Below, piece after piece: positions 35,501 through 43,545 of a stretch of DNA of 64,000 nt. The notes under the pieces were generated by a model, which saw nothing but the letters and a program-made list of their open reading frames with translations, was not told the origin of the DNA and did not search any database. The position numbers and the translations under genes were made by a program. The first letter of the stretch is position 1; the number at the start of each line of letters is the position of its first letter. This stretch comes from Lepisosteus oculatus. Lineage: Eukaryota > Chordata > Actinopteri > Semionotiformes > Lepisosteidae. Location: contig NC_090698.1 in the NCBI RefSeq assembly GCF_040954835.1, positions 43,312,157-43,376,156 on the forward strand, in the 5' to 3' direction.

Positions 35501-38396
35501 AAGTGATATAAAATGAATACTCTTTCACATTAGAAATGTCCACAAGGAATTTAAAATTCTGCAAAGCAGCCATTAAACACATCTTTATATAAACAGATGT
35601 CAGGCTGTAGTGAACTGAATCCTGGGTGTGTAAATTAAGGAAATGTTACTGTTCAGTACCTGCATCTGTGCTTTCCTCAGCTGGTGCTCAGTGATTTGTG
35701 TTTTCTGCTGCATCATTCTCTCAATCTTTAGGTTCACCTGCTGCTCCTTCTTGCGTTCATTCTCATAAAACCTTGATCCCTCCACACAAAAAACACAAAA
35801 CATCCAGATTTTAGTAAAGAGGAACTTGAAAACCCCATCCTTTCTTTCAGCAAATCGGCTCTCTGGAGCACATTCTGGAAGATCTAGGCTGCTTTTTAGT
35901 CAAGAACGAAAACAGGGCATCTTCAGAATAAAGTTGCATGTTGTGTGAAAACAATACATTTTGAAATGAGCCATGAACCAAATTGTGGCGATAAATATAA
36001 AATTGCTGTATGCTCCAAACTTATGAAACTGCACTCAAATATACAGAATCAAGCCTGTTCAAGATTCACGATGGCATTTATGATAAAAAGGGTGAAGAAA
36101 ATCAATTAATTCACAAAGTCTTGTAGTCACAGATGATTATCTTCGAAGAGTTTGAAGATGGCTGGCTTGTACTATGTGATGTGCAGCTCAGTCACGGTGA
36201 GCTCTCTCTGATGCTTTTTATTCTTTGTTCTGACACCTATTTGTTACAAAGTGCTGGGCTCATTCCCAGTTAATGTCCTCCATCTGGTGCAGTTAAGGAC
36301 CTTACATCTCCCAGGAGTTGATGCTGCATGTTTGCTTTTACCATATTATATTAGAAACAGTTCTCTATATTATATTAGAAACAGTTCTTCTGTTGTCCTC
36401 TGGTGTGATTGCCTTGGCTTGCCTGGGAGAAGAAATCCCTTTTTAAGGGCCTGGAGTGTGATATGCAGACAGCATGACAAACCCCTAAAGAGCTGATGGT
36501 GGATGATCATAGTTTTAGTGCTTGCTGTACCAGCTTGAGAGAGAACACTGATGTTGCCGAGTCTGTGCACCCACTTGATATGTGAAATCTTCTTCCAAAA
36601 GTGTTGGGAATATAATTGTTATGGAGATGTTATGGTTATGTCTCCCCCATGTAAACATTATGTAGTAAAATTGGATTAATGATGATAGACCATCAGTTTC
36701 ATTTTTTTTGTATAAATTCTCAAACATCCACTTCTTCAGGTGACCAAAGACTGCTCCTGCAGATTTTAGGCGATGTTAGACTTCTTCACCAATATCAGCC
36801 TTCTGTGAAACATAACTCCCAATGTGTGGAATAGCTACTCATCATGAATCTGAAGCGGTAGTGCTAGGGTGCATGGATTTGGAGCCTGCTGATGGAGAAC
36901 TGTGATTTGTCCTCTCTAAATCCAGGGTTCTCACATGCCTCAGTAAATATTATGACAATTGTCAGGAGATCAGTTTATGTCAAGACACATAACTGCAGTT
37001 ATCACCATTTCTATAAGACAGGGTTTGGTTCCAAATAACCTCATTTGCCATTTCATCCAGACAGTTAAAGGCCCCTGGTAACAATGGCTATATTATTTAT
37101 CACTGCATGGTACTGTATATTTACACAATAGTATTATAGTATTGCCTGGAATATACAGAAAGCTTGGGAGTGAGAGAATATTACTGATCATTCCTCTTCA
37201 CGGCAATGCCTGGATTCACTAATATCTTTACATTCCTGAAAGGATAATTGAATATTATTCAACAGACACTGATGAGGACATGCGTCTTGTGTTAGTTTCT
37301 CAGAACAATTACTTTCTTCTTATTTTTGTGAAGGTTTAGGCACAACAAAATGAACACAGTAACTGTTTTGGTGTTTTTTATTCACTCAGATCACCGAATT
37401 GTTAATGTATTTGTAGTCTGGAATAGTTTGGCGTCTCTAAATTGAAAACGCATTCGGACATTAACGAGGAAGTTATACAATAAATGTGTTGAGTGCCAGC
37501 TATGGTACCTTTACAACAGGAAAGCTGAGTTTCACCTGATATAATGTGTTAATATACAGCACAAATGGAGCCACTACTTAGATTTTGGGAAAGGCTGAAC
37601 TTTAACTGCTCCACAATTAGAAGAAATTAAAGTATTAAACAAAACAGCAAATAAAAAGTATTGTTGTATAAACCTACACACAAGAACCTATTCAGTTGCA
37701 TGGATTTTCTAGCAAAAAGATGTGCTAGACTGCTGTCACACTACATCTTAAGTGTGTATTTTTTTTAAAAAGGAAACAGTTGCCCTATTCAGGAAAGAAC
37801 AGTATTTGCATATCTATGGAATATAGTCAAGGATGAACTATACATCATCTAAAAGTGTAGATTATTTAATATAATATAAAATATAGCAATAAACAATATT
37901 ACTGCCCCTCTCTCCTCTGTGCACATGGAGTTTCCAAATGTTTAACTGTATAGTAAATGTATTTTATCTTTATCTTCTGCATTAACACTCAAATGGCCAA
38001 AAAAAAAATACACTTTGAAAATATCACCCTTTGTGGTACTTTGGACATTAAATCAACAGAAAATAAAACTTGTGCTTCAGCACCTAATGACATAATCATT
38101 ACCTACACAGTGAGAACCCTTCTAAACATTGACAATGAACAATTTCCAGGAAATTAGAACTTTTATCTCCCAGACTACTGGACAGCGTATTGCAGGATAT
38201 TAAGAACAGATAGTAAAATCTTTCATCTATTCCACAGCCTGCCTGCGCTTACCTTTGAGGTTTCCAATATGATCTTGTTGATTTTGTCCGTGTCTATGCC
38301 CTCCATTCCAGCCTTGTTGTCATTGAAGGCCATCCTGGATAGGAGACCTCCCTCAGAACAGGAGGCTCCGTCTGTGTCTTTTGCTACCCTGTCCAT
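14501..38396 (-). CDS. POLK: POLK, DNA polymerase kappa (complete coding sequence, 14 coding exons)
   Basis: Y-family translesion polymerase that copies past bulky N2-guanine adducts in the nucleus, working with PCNA and REV1. Exons in transcript order are 38396-38253, 35779-35660, 30568-30416, 29544-29413, 27755-27605, 26420-26253, 25647-25523, 25291-25125, 24771-24739, 23661-23565, 19472-19301, 17919-16843, 15044-14990 and 14585-14501. They total 2679 nt, 892 codons plus TGA; human is 870 residues. Visible parts: N-clasp (about 20-80), catalytic D110 ([12 protein letters not shown]) and D201/E202 (SLDEAY), thumb HhH region ([12 protein letters not shown]), little finger ([12 protein letters not shown]), two UBZ4 zinc fingers (C609, C612, H627, C631 and C796, C799, H814, C818), and a terminal PIP-like TIDRFFR. 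ATG 38396 has A at -3 and G at +4. All catalytic residues are present, and I see no frameshift. POLK is head to head with CERT1 and its 5' non-coding exon is not fixed. Confidence 0.96.
14990..15044 (-). CDS. POLK: POLK exon 14 (55 nt, C-terminal linker)
   Basis: It encodes [17 protein letters not shown] (848-864), with a split codon at each end. The acceptor TTCCAGCAG offers two AGs three bases apart (start 15044 or 15041), so one residue could be optional. The donor is AAAAG|GTAAGG. The sequence is poorly conserved; the assignment rests on splice sites and phase between exons 13 and 15. Confidence 0.8.
16843..17919 (-). CDS. POLK: POLK exon 13, large exon with two UBZ4 fingers and RIR/PIP motifs
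   Basis: 1077 nt, residues 488-846, the longest coding exon, as in other vertebrates. It carries a consensus PIP box QKSIISFF (504-511), FF motifs SSFFRKKR (540-547) and QSFFERAR (557-564) resembling the REV1-interacting motif, UBZ4-1 ([20 protein letters not shown], ending DEC) and UBZ4-2 ([20 protein letters not shown], ending DVC). UBZ fingers bind ubiquitinated PCNA. The 160-residue serine- and acid-rich linker between the fingers looks disordered. Donor AGTG|GTTAGT. Confidence 0.95.
19301..19472 (-). CDS. POLK: POLK exon 12, little finger (PAD) domain
   Basis: 172 nt, residues 431-487 plus one base. [20 protein letters not shown] and HPLRLRLMG are nearly identical to the human little-finger region. 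The acceptor is TTTACAG|GGAAAA and the donor ATGG|GTAAGA. Confidence 0.95.
19674..19800 (-). repeat. tRNA-headed SINE-like repeat, GGATGGATGG-tail family (minus, short 3' fragment)
   Basis: TCTATCCATTTTTTTACTTC, TTTATCCAGTACGGGGTCAC and CAGTCCATTGCAG are the reverse of the family tail. The head is absent. Confidence 0.7.
19845..20291 (-). other. Unassigned open frame in POLK intron 12
   Basis: About 148 codons are open on the POLK strand between in-frame stops. I do not recognise the product. It has mixed composition with segments such as [17 protein letters not shown] and [17 protein letters not shown] and no clear ATG start. It is not a known POLK exon. It could be the remnant of a transposable-element protein, or chance. 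Confidence 0.3.
21672..21988 (+). repeat. tRNA-headed SINE-like repeat, GGATGGATGG-tail family (near full length)
   Basis: The tRNA-like head (GGTGGCACAGTTGTTAACAT, then CCTGGGTTCAATTC) precedes GCATGGAGTTTGTATGTTC and the tail GAAAATGGATGGATG. Confidence 0.85.
22105..22240 (-). repeat. tRNA-derived SINE, second family (minus, partial)
   Basis: TTCAAGGGTACAGCAGCGGT and CCTGCCAGTCATGAGTAG are the reverse of the head of the family also seen at 6026. Boundaries are approximate. Confidence 0.55.
22300..22545 (+). repeat. 5S-rRNA-derived SINE, copy 1 (partial, head with internal deletion)
   Basis: CACCCTCCAACTCATGACTG and AGTACCTGGATGGAAGACC are 5S rRNA-like, but the box A-like middle (GAAGCTAAGCAGG) is missing. 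The GGGGCCAGCAGGGGGCGC body follows. Confidence 0.75.
22562..23148 (+). repeat. 5S-rRNA-derived SINE, copy 2 (full-length type, with ATT tail)
   Basis: The head GACGGCCATATCACCCTGC, CTGAAGCTAAGCAGGTGTG and CCTGGTTAGTACCTGGATGA follows vertebrate 5S rRNA. It includes the internal Pol III promoter blocks. A body with GGGGCCAGCAGGGGGCGC and GTCCTTCGGATGAGACG leads to TGTAAAGCGCTTTGAGTG, GCGCTATATAAGTG and a short (ATT)n tail. This is the layout of SINE3-type elements known from zebrafish, in which a LINE partner recognises the tail. Confidence 0.88.
23149..23452 (+). repeat. 5S-rRNA-derived SINE, copy 3 (tail part only)
   Basis: It repeats the 3' half of copy 2, from AAATCCCAGGATGTTTCTC through CTTTGAGTGGAGTGTTCAG to another ATTATT tail. 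It abuts copy 2 directly. Confidence 0.8.
23565..23661 (-). CDS. POLK: POLK exon 11
   Basis: 97 nt, completing the split R398 and encoding [20 protein letters not shown] with [12 protein letters not shown], to residue 430. It matches human RTFSEINKAEEQYSLCQELC. The acceptor is CCTGCAG|GACT and the donor AAG|GTGAGG. Confidence 0.94.
24739..24771 (-). CDS. POLK: POLK exon 10 (33-nt microexon)
   Basis: The split codon is followed by [10 protein letters not shown], matching human [10 protein letters not shown]. The acceptor is TTTTTCCAG|TG and the donor AAAG|GTACGT. It is split at both ends and too short for ordinary ORF calling. Confidence 0.93.
25125..25291 (-). CDS. POLK: POLK exon 9, thumb HhH region
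   Basis: 167 nt, residues 332-386 plus two bases. [20 protein letters not shown] and [20 protein letters not shown] match human [20 protein letters not shown]. The acceptor is TTTCCCCAG|GTCCC and the donor GAGAG|GTCAGC. Confidence 0.95.
25523..25647 (-). CDS. POLK: POLK exon 8
   Basis: 125 nt, residues 290-331. [20 protein letters not shown] followed by a segment ending DLPIRK is almost identical to human. These residues belong to the palm, near the primer-template. The acceptor is TTTTTCAAG|GC and the donor AAAG|GTAGGC. Confidence 0.96.
26253..26420 (-). CDS. POLK: POLK exon 7
   Basis: 168 nt, residues 234-289. [13 protein letters not shown], then [20 protein letters not shown] and KTSLTASAG, match human LLFEESPSD and VVFGTSAQEVVKEIRFRIEQ. 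The linker before VVFG is shorter than in human. The acceptor TTTTTCAGCAG has two AGs three bases apart (26420 or 26417). Confidence 0.94.
26585..26840 (+). repeat. Dispersed repeat fragment (LINE-like) in POLK intron 6
   Basis: GATGAGGCATTTTGGCTCAT, CTAATTGATTCAGATCTCAA and CAACAACAAGGCTGGAG follow a repeat I know as common in fish genomes. A reverse copy is at 10785. Confidence 0.6.
27605..27755 (-). CDS. POLK: POLK exon 6, catalytic SLDEAY
   Basis: 151 nt, residues 184-233 plus one base. [20 protein letters not shown] contains the metal-binding D201 and E202. The chosen donor is GAAG|GTGCCA, a weak site that keeps phase with exon 7. A second phase-compatible GT 18 bases further (T|GTGTCA) would add six residues. 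Confidence 0.9.
28732..29035 (-). repeat. tRNA-headed SINE-like repeat, GGATGGATGG-tail family (minus)
   Basis: Plus-strand reading runs from the tail (CCATTTTCTATCCGCTTCAT) through CCAGTCCATTGCAGGGCACA to the head remnant AGGCAGCAATGTTAACCACC. It lies in POLK intron 5. Confidence 0.8.
29413..29544 (-). CDS. POLK: POLK exon 5
   Basis: 132 nt, phase 0, residues 140-183. [20 protein letters not shown] and [14 protein letters not shown] are nearly identical to human. The segment binds the incoming nucleotide. The acceptor is TTTTCAG|GCAACT and the donor GAG|GTAAAT. Confidence 0.96.
30416..30568 (-). CDS. POLK: POLK exon 4, first catalytic aspartate
   Basis: 153 nt, phase 0, residues 89-139. 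[18 protein letters not shown] carries catalytic D110. The acceptor CGGCCGGCAG has a poor pyrimidine tract, yet the protein match is unambiguous. The donor is CTG|GTAGCG. The exon is distinctly GC-rich against its AT-rich introns. Confidence 0.95.
30570..32390 (-). other. POLK: POLK intron 3, part with no recognised feature
   Basis: Sequence from exon 4 towards the SINE at 32398 is AT-rich intron without a convincing exon or repeat. Confidence 0.5.
32398..32690 (-). repeat. tRNA-headed SINE-like repeat, GGATGGATGG-tail family (minus)
   Basis: It runs from ATCCATTTTCTAACGGCATA through CTTTGGACTGTGGAAGGAA to GAGGCAGCAATGTTAATCAC on the plus strand. It lies in POLK intron 3. Confidence 0.8.
32983..32999 (+). 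repeat. Homopolymer of 17 G
   Basis: Seventeen consecutive G on the plus strand (C on the POLK strand) in POLK intron 3. The length may vary between reads. Confidence 0.9.
33687..34008 (+). repeat. tRNA-headed SINE-like repeat, GGATGGATGG-tail family (full length)
   Basis: The head GTAGCACAGTGGTTAGCATT (A-box-like) and GGGTTCAGTCCC (B-box-like) precede the body and the tail GAAAATGGATGGATGG. It is the best-preserved head in the window. Confidence 0.87.
34750..34902. mobile_element. Foldback MITE-like element with 30-bp inverted repeats
   Basis: The left arm 34781-34810 (TGCAAAGGAACATG to GGTTTATTCCA) and the right arm 34870-34900 are near-perfect reverse complements. They flank a centre containing CACAACGTTTCGGCTGTGG. 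The outer flank AGGTGGGTAGCTGCATCAGC recurs at 62983 and, reversed, at 9537-9556. There is no coding capacity. Confidence 0.75.
34990..35130 (-). repeat. Possible tRNA-derived SINE (degenerate)
   Basis: The reverse strand shows CATGGGTTCAAGCCTGG (B-box-like) about 40 bases after AGGCTAATACCCAAGC. Part of it resembles 10455-10500. Only the B-box is persuasive. Confidence 0.35.
35660..35779 (-). CDS. POLK: POLK exon 3, N-clasp
   Basis: 120 nt, phase 0, residues 49-88. [20 protein letters not shown] and [19 protein letters not shown] match human GSRFYGNELKKEKQVNQRIE. The N-clasp is specific to polymerase kappa and encircles DNA. The acceptor is GTGTGGAG|GGATC and the donor CAG|GTACTG. Confidence 0.96.
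36343..36388. repeat. 24-bp tandem duplication
   Basis: ATATTATATTAGAAACAGTT occurs twice with a 24-base period. It lies in POLK intron 2. Confidence 0.7.
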
Positions 38397-38407
38397 CGTT
38401 CTTACTT
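38253..38407 (-). CDS. POLK: POLK first coding exon (start codon, N-clasp)
   Basis: The acceptor TTTGACAG|AAGTAAG gives 11 nt of 5' UTR, then ATG 38396 in strong Kozak context (AACGATGG). The 48 codons include [20 protein letters not shown] and [11 protein letters not shown], matching human [20 protein letters not shown]. The donor is AAAG|GTAAGC. The acceptor before the ATG implies at least one upstream non-coding exon. Confidence 0.95.
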
Positions 38408-38409
38408 CT

Positions 38410-40430
38410 GTCAAAGGAAAAATGTACTCTGTTATTGTTATTATTTGGCATAAGTAGTAGTCGCATGTTAATAGTAGAATGGGAATCGATAATAGATGTA
38501 GTACATGTCCTTCACAAGAGAATGGCAGTCACATCTCATTTATATTTAAAAAATCTCAGTTTTGAAACCAGACTGATTTCAACTATCTTTTTTACACTTT
38601 AGTTTCTGAAGCGCCTTTAGAAGATGCTGAGAGCTGCTGAGATTAGATTGGGATTAGTTGGGGGTTCTCTCAATTCTCAGTATAATCCTACTGGGAGTTT
38701 GCTGTACTGTCAACGAGGGAGACAGCTCATTCAGAGTAGCTCGAAAGTGGCTTGGTCAGACGAGTCTGCCTAGGCTTCCTCATTCTCCCAGAGTGCAGTC
38801 ACTGGGATCACAGCTACCAGTCAAGGTGTCCACAACACACCATAGGTGAATCGGTTGTGTAAAACAGAAATAACTGGCAATCCTAAATGTATTTAAAAAA
38901 CAGTACTGCAGGAAAAGAGATTCACCATGAATTGGTCACGACAATTACATAGACAAAAATAAAATTAACCCAACCCTTGGACACTCAGATTGAGAAGCAA
39001 TGAATTGATGAAAAGACAAAGAAAAGCCATCATTTTATTCTCTTAGCCCATCATCAAGGGAAATCCATCGTTATTCAGGTCAATTTTCAAACGGAGGACT
39101 AAAGCAACAGTCAAAGCAGGGAGTGTAAGGCAGGGTCATATTTATGTAATTTGATAAGTGCAAAAACAGTTGCATACAGCTACAGTACAAACACCAAAAC
39201 ACCAAATGCCAACAAAAACCTACAGTACTCACTTTCCACGTATTATTAATCTTTTTTTTTTTATTTGGGAATTATCAGCTAAATACTGGAAGGCTGTTTT
39301 CTTTCAACAACAGAAAATAGACTAATGTGCTATAAATATGACTCAAACTATTTGTCTGTTTGCTTATGTTCTGACAGTTTTGAATCTGACATCTCACATA
39401 ATATTCTGTTTGTGTAACTTTGCATACTGTACATTCCTGTTTCCTGAGGAGAAAAACAGAAGGAAAACGTCCTGTTTGGTATGTGGTGAGTTGTCAGGCT
39501 AAAAACCATGCATTCTGTTTCAACATCCATTCTTGTAATACTGTATGGCAGGGGGGTTGCAAAACCTAATAAGTCACTAACAGCCAGTATCTATGCTTTT
39601 CTAAAGCACAAACTGAGTCAATTTCTAATCTGTACAGTGATCTTTTGTTTCAGTGCAACTACACACAAAAAAGCTCTTTGATTAATTATTAAAGAAGTGT
39701 ACACTGTGCTATTCATTAAGCTTTAATTCTGTTTATACTGTAACATAGTGAAACAGATGTTGAACTATTTTGCAACAGGACAACCTTCATTATTTTAAGC
39801 CTGTTAAAACCATCAGTACTAAATCCAGCTTACATCTCAAGATTTTTAAATGAGTCTTACATAATAGGATTCTCTTTATACATTTCCAGTACATCGCTTG
39901 GATGCAAATCCTATAATTTCTGTAATAACGTTCATCAGAGATTGGTCTGTCAATAGCACAATTATATTAAAGCATTCCTTCTGCCTAGTGTAATCTAACT
40001 CTTGCTGCATCAAAGGCGACCAGAATCATGACTAGAATACCATTAATTAGCAAGTTTTTACTTTGCTTCCAAGTACTGCAACATTAATCAAGAGTTTATT
40101 AACTTGAAACACAAAGTGCACCCTTCAGAAACTCTTTAAGCCCCCTTTTTTCCCCAAAGCACTTTCCAGTAAAAAAAGAACCTTACCAGTCCTTCTGCAC
40201 TATGACTATTTAAAAAATAGCTTTTTTAAATTTTAGCTTTGATTTGAATGAATTTATTTGAATCTATATAGCTAAACCCAATAGATCTTTTTTGTACTCT
40301 TATAGTATGAGACCATTAACCAATTTTCCATATGCTCAAATATTGTAACCCAAATATTGCAGTTCTGAAACTAAGCAGTCACTGGTATTAATTCCTACGT
40401 TTTTAGTAACTTTATTCTTAGAGGAACACA
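38410..40430 (-). other. POLK: POLK 5' intron, part with no recognised feature
   Basis: Intronic AT-rich sequence upstream of the first coding exon. No exon, tRNA or named repeat is recognised before the SINE at 40440. Confidence 0.5.
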
Positions 40431-40439
40431 GCGATCCAA

Positions 40440-40690
40440 TGGATAGTGCAGCAGACACAGGGCACAAGGCAGAACTACATTCCGAATGTGATGATAATCC
40501 ATTACATGGCACACTCACACAGGTGTAATGGGGTTAGGTTAGTGATGCCAATTCATCTAGACAGAATATATTTGAACTGTGGGAGGAAACCCAGCAAAAA
40601 CACAACCAGAGAGAACATGCAAATTCCGTATACACAGCAGCCAAGGCCAGACCCAAATCTATGAACCAAGAGCTATAAAACAGAAGCATA
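40440..40690 (-). repeat. tRNA-headed SINE-like repeat, GGATGGATGG-tail family (minus, diverged)
   Basis: TTTGAACTGTGGGAGGAAAC, GAGAACATGCAAATTCC and CAGACACAGGGCACAAGGCA are recognisable but eroded. Confidence 0.6.
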
Positions 40691-40992
40691 AAAGTCTATA
40701 ACACAATGCTGCTCCATTGCTATAAATGTATAGTCTTTTATAGTTCATTTAACAAAGATGTTGTGTACCACACTCTACACTCAAAGGCTTCTTGTGCTTT
40801 GTTTAACAGATCAAGTTACAGTACAACACTTAATATTGTGAGACTGAGACTGTAACACTAGATGAAAGTGTCTTGTTTTTACCATTTTATATCAGATTTT
40901 ACTAAACAACTGCAAAAAAAACCATTTCAGAATATGGAAATTACAATGAAATACAGATCTTTGAAAATTTTGCTAAGGCAAGAAAAAAAGTA

Positions 40993-41146
40993 TCGTGGCG
41001 CTCTTGGGTTCACGGGAGTATGCGCTCTCGCCGCTGCAGCCTCAGGTCGGCCCCCCACCGTCGGGGACTCGAACCCGGGCCTCCGGCGTCACTCGACAGG
41101 GAGCCAGCCAGTTGAGCTAAAGGGAAATCTCCCTCAGAACTGCGCT
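40993..41146 (-). repeat. GC-rich tRNA-derived SINE or tRNA pseudogene
   Basis: The minus strand has an A-box match TAGCTCAACTGG and a perfect B-box GGTTCGAGTCC about 40 bases later, followed by a GC-rich body. The seven-base acceptor arms do not pair and the D-stem is broken, so it is not a functional tRNA. It is a CpG-dense island in AT-rich intron, which suggests a young insertion. Confidence 0.65.
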
Positions 41147-41265
41147 GGTAAGTCGGATGGAACAACCTGCAATGGTGGCCGTATGCGTTACAGTATTAAT
41201 CAAATGGTAAATTTTACCGTTTACCACATGGAAAGGTTTAGACTTTTTTTTGGAAAAATACTTAC

Positions 41266-41325
41266 TATTTGAAAACTCTTTTCTCACAAGTATTCCACCA
41301 AGAATATCGATAGATCCACGACTCA
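41266..41325 (-). other. Candidate non-coding POLK 5' exon (60 nt)
   Basis: On the POLK strand, TTTTTTCTACAG| precedes and |GTAAGTATT follows exactly 60 bases. Both splice sites are close to consensus. It lies between the promoter region and the first coding exon. It could be an optional 5' UTR exon or a chance pair of sites. Confidence 0.3.
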
Positions 41326-42926
41326 CTGTAGAAAAAAACATAAACTTGTTTGAAAAGACATGGCTCGCCCGTACATTGAAAGAGAGCATTATCAAGTTGC
41401 AAACGCGTTTTTCTCCTACATTATTCATAGACACGGTACTTAAAAAGTCAGTTAGCTATTATGAGCTGTTAAAAACAGTCACATCATTACAAATTAATAT
41501 GGTTCTCTCTCTAAAGTGCAAACTATTAACCACCTACTCTGCTACAACATCAAAAGCATCTGCTAATGCAGTAATTTGGGTCTATATTAATAACAAATCT
41601 GCTATTTTAGCTTAATATTAATGATGGAATACGATCAATGCTTCAACAGTTCTTTTGGGGGGTATTATAGAAAAGCCCGTCTTAAGTGCAGTAATGGAGC
41701 TGTCTGGACTTTCATTTCAGCAGAGGTTTACAGTTCAAATTTTAACTGACAGCAACTTCGATCCTTCACGGCTGGAGCGAAAGTGTCAGTAAACGTGGAG
41801 ACGTTGGACAAGATGCCACTATCAGTCGAGCCAGACATTATTTTACACTTTGTGTCATTTTACATTTTCGAAATTCAGAAAGGAGATTTTTTTCTTCCAT
41901 CCGTGTAAACATCTTCAGTACTTAATTAAAACACTATCACAAAAGAAAACAAATGAAAAGATGACTTATTTACCTTGGTAAGCAACATTACGCTGTACAA
42001 TTAGCAGCCTATGTTTTACATGTCTTACGTGTAAATACCCATACACTTTACTTATTATAGTTGTACATTCTGCTTCTCTTCAATTCAAATTTAAAACGTT
42101 TCTTTAAGCGCCAATAAAATACAATGTCAACTTCCTGAAATCCGGAGGCTGGCTGGCGCAGAGGCTTTCGCGTTTCCGCTACCACGCCTCCTCCTGAGCC
42201 AGTAACAGACATATTTGTTGAGGGCAGATAAATGTAGCGAAAAATGCACATGCCCTTTTTACAGTCTTCTATTTTTGCATTATTAGCTTTACATATTGAA
42301 AATTTTCATTTTAATCCTCCAGCTTTATTTAAATGATATTATCAATTTAAATAAAATCCCATTTGTAAAATAATATTAGGTATAAAATAACATAAAATAA
42401 CGCCTTTCAGCAGTTTTCAGAATAATTTTATTTTAATTCATGCTAATACAATCTTCACCGGCAGTCAGTGCCAGTTTAATCTCTTAAACATATGGAAAAA
42501 TTAGGCAGTCTGAATAAAACTATTGCGTTTTTTACGCTTGTCAGCAGCTCTGGGTTTCCGAAATGTGCTAAACCAATGCATTTGCAAAGTTTATCTCTTA
42601 ATCCTGACAAACCAACATGTACGCTCTTATCATAGGCGTTGCGAGAGAATGCACTCTGGGGAGACTGTCCTTTCGGAAATGGGCAGAAATTAAGGCTAAG
42701 TGACGCCTACCACCCTGTACACAAGCGACAGAAATAGGGAGTAGCAGAGTGCGCATGAACACCCATTCATGCCTGTAAACTAATCCTCGAAAGTGTGAGA
42801 GAAGCAAAAACAGCCCTTGCCACTGCCCGCGCCCCAGTGACATCCTTGACAACCGTTGCCACTTAGACATCGATTCCCGAATGACACTTCCTAATAGGTT
42901 CACCTCCCCAGCCGGGATGGTTCCCG

Positions 42927-42934
42927 TGACGTCA
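42927..42934. promoter_or_regulatory. Perfect cAMP response element, TGACGTCA
   Basis: A full 8-bp palindromic CREB/ATF site, with a 7/8 match about 80 bases on (43010-43016). It lies in the CpG-rich core between the divergent genes. Confidence 0.75.
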
Positions 42935-43022
42935 GCTTCAGAGCCAGCGCCCCTCCACTGTCCGTGGCACGCGCAGCACACGCACGCTCAGGAGGGCAGG
43001 AGAGCGAGGGACGTCAGAAAAG

Positions 43023-43037
43023 ATGGCGTCTGTTTAG
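43023..43037 (+). other. Short uORF in CERT1 leader (four codons)
   Basis: ATG GCG TCT GTT TAG; its ATG is the core of the YY1-type motif. It is in the transcript only if transcription begins upstream of 43023. Confidence 0.4.
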
Positions 43038-43220
43038 GCCAGTCGGTCTCGCCCCCTTCTCACACTCAGCTCGTTTAACACAGGGCTCTGTCGAGGAGCG
43101 GAGAGAGGGATTTGCGCATTTAAACCAGTTCTCCCGTGGACTTGGACGAGTGTTGTTTTAGCTGCTGAAGTTGTGACTCTTTCCTCGCCGTTGTGCTTTT
43201 TCACAGCTTCAGTGAAACCG

Positions 43221-43268
43221 ATGAAGGGGGCGGGTTTTGCCGAGAGGATCATTAATAAGTGTTATTAG
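43221..43268 (+). other. uORF in CERT1 leader (15 codons)
   Basis: ATG at 43221 encodes [15 protein letters not shown] and stops at TAG 43266-43268, 181 bases before the CERT1 start. It could lower CERT1 translation if in the leader. Confidence 0.45.
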
Positions 43269-43449
43269 TTTTTATCCAGGTGTATCAGCAGTCATCGCCT
43301 TTGACCAGTGTTGTCTCGCATTTACCGAAACCCCGTTCTCTTTTTTTCCCTTGGGATTTTTTTTTTGTCTGTCTGAGTTTCGCAGACTGTTTAGCACTTC
43401 TGTGATTCCCTCGTATTTGGATTTTGCGTTCTGTTATCGCCGAGACGCG

Positions 43450-43545
43450 ATGTCGGACAATCAGAGCTGGAATTCCTCGGGGTCTGAGGAGGATTTGGAA
43501 ACCGAATCCGGGCCGCCTGTTGAGCTCGGTGGGATCCTTAGCAAG
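43450..43545 (+). CDS. CERT1: CERT1 exon 1 (start codon)
   Basis: 32 codons, ending in AGCAAG|GTGAGG in phase 0. It encodes [20 protein letters not shown], then [12 protein letters not shown]. It lies within the CpG-rich region. The frame stays open upstream to 43225 without an ATG. Confidence 0.96.

Larger units (their letters stand above)
42100..43240. promoter_or_regulatory. Divergent POLK-CERT1 promoter, CpG-rich
   Basis: CpG density rises sharply from about 42.6 to 43.6 kb. Sites seen: NRF1-like TGCGCATG at 42750-42757, perfect CRE palindrome TGACGTCA at 42927-42934, CRE-like GACGTCA at 43010-43016, YY1-type AGATGGCGTC at 43021-43030, GC box GGGGGCGGG at 43226-43234, and ETS-like CCGGAT and AGGAAGT on the minus strand at about 42132-42145. 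No TATA box is evident. The human genes share such a promoter. CERT1 probably starts near 43.0 kb, because YY1 sites of this form often sit just after the start. A possible POLK exon 1 donor is CAAG|GTAAATAAG at 41974. Confidence 0.7.

Noticed and set aside
40993..41146. Functional tRNA gene
   Set aside because: The boxes are good but the acceptor and D-stems do not pair, so a SINE head or pseudogene is more likely.
40862..41272. 136-codon plus-strand open frame
   Set aside because: Its middle is the reverse of a GC-rich tRNA-derived SINE, so it is open by composition and is not a gene.
42598..42981. 127-codon minus-strand open frame in the promoter region
   Set aside because: GC-rich promoter DNA has few stops by composition. 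The product looks random and its position fits regulatory DNA.
43237..43449. In-frame extension upstream of the CERT1 ATG
   Set aside because: The frame is open but has no ATG; its apparent start is TTG. The conserved MSDNQSW start is kept. A non-AUG extension is noted only as a possibility.
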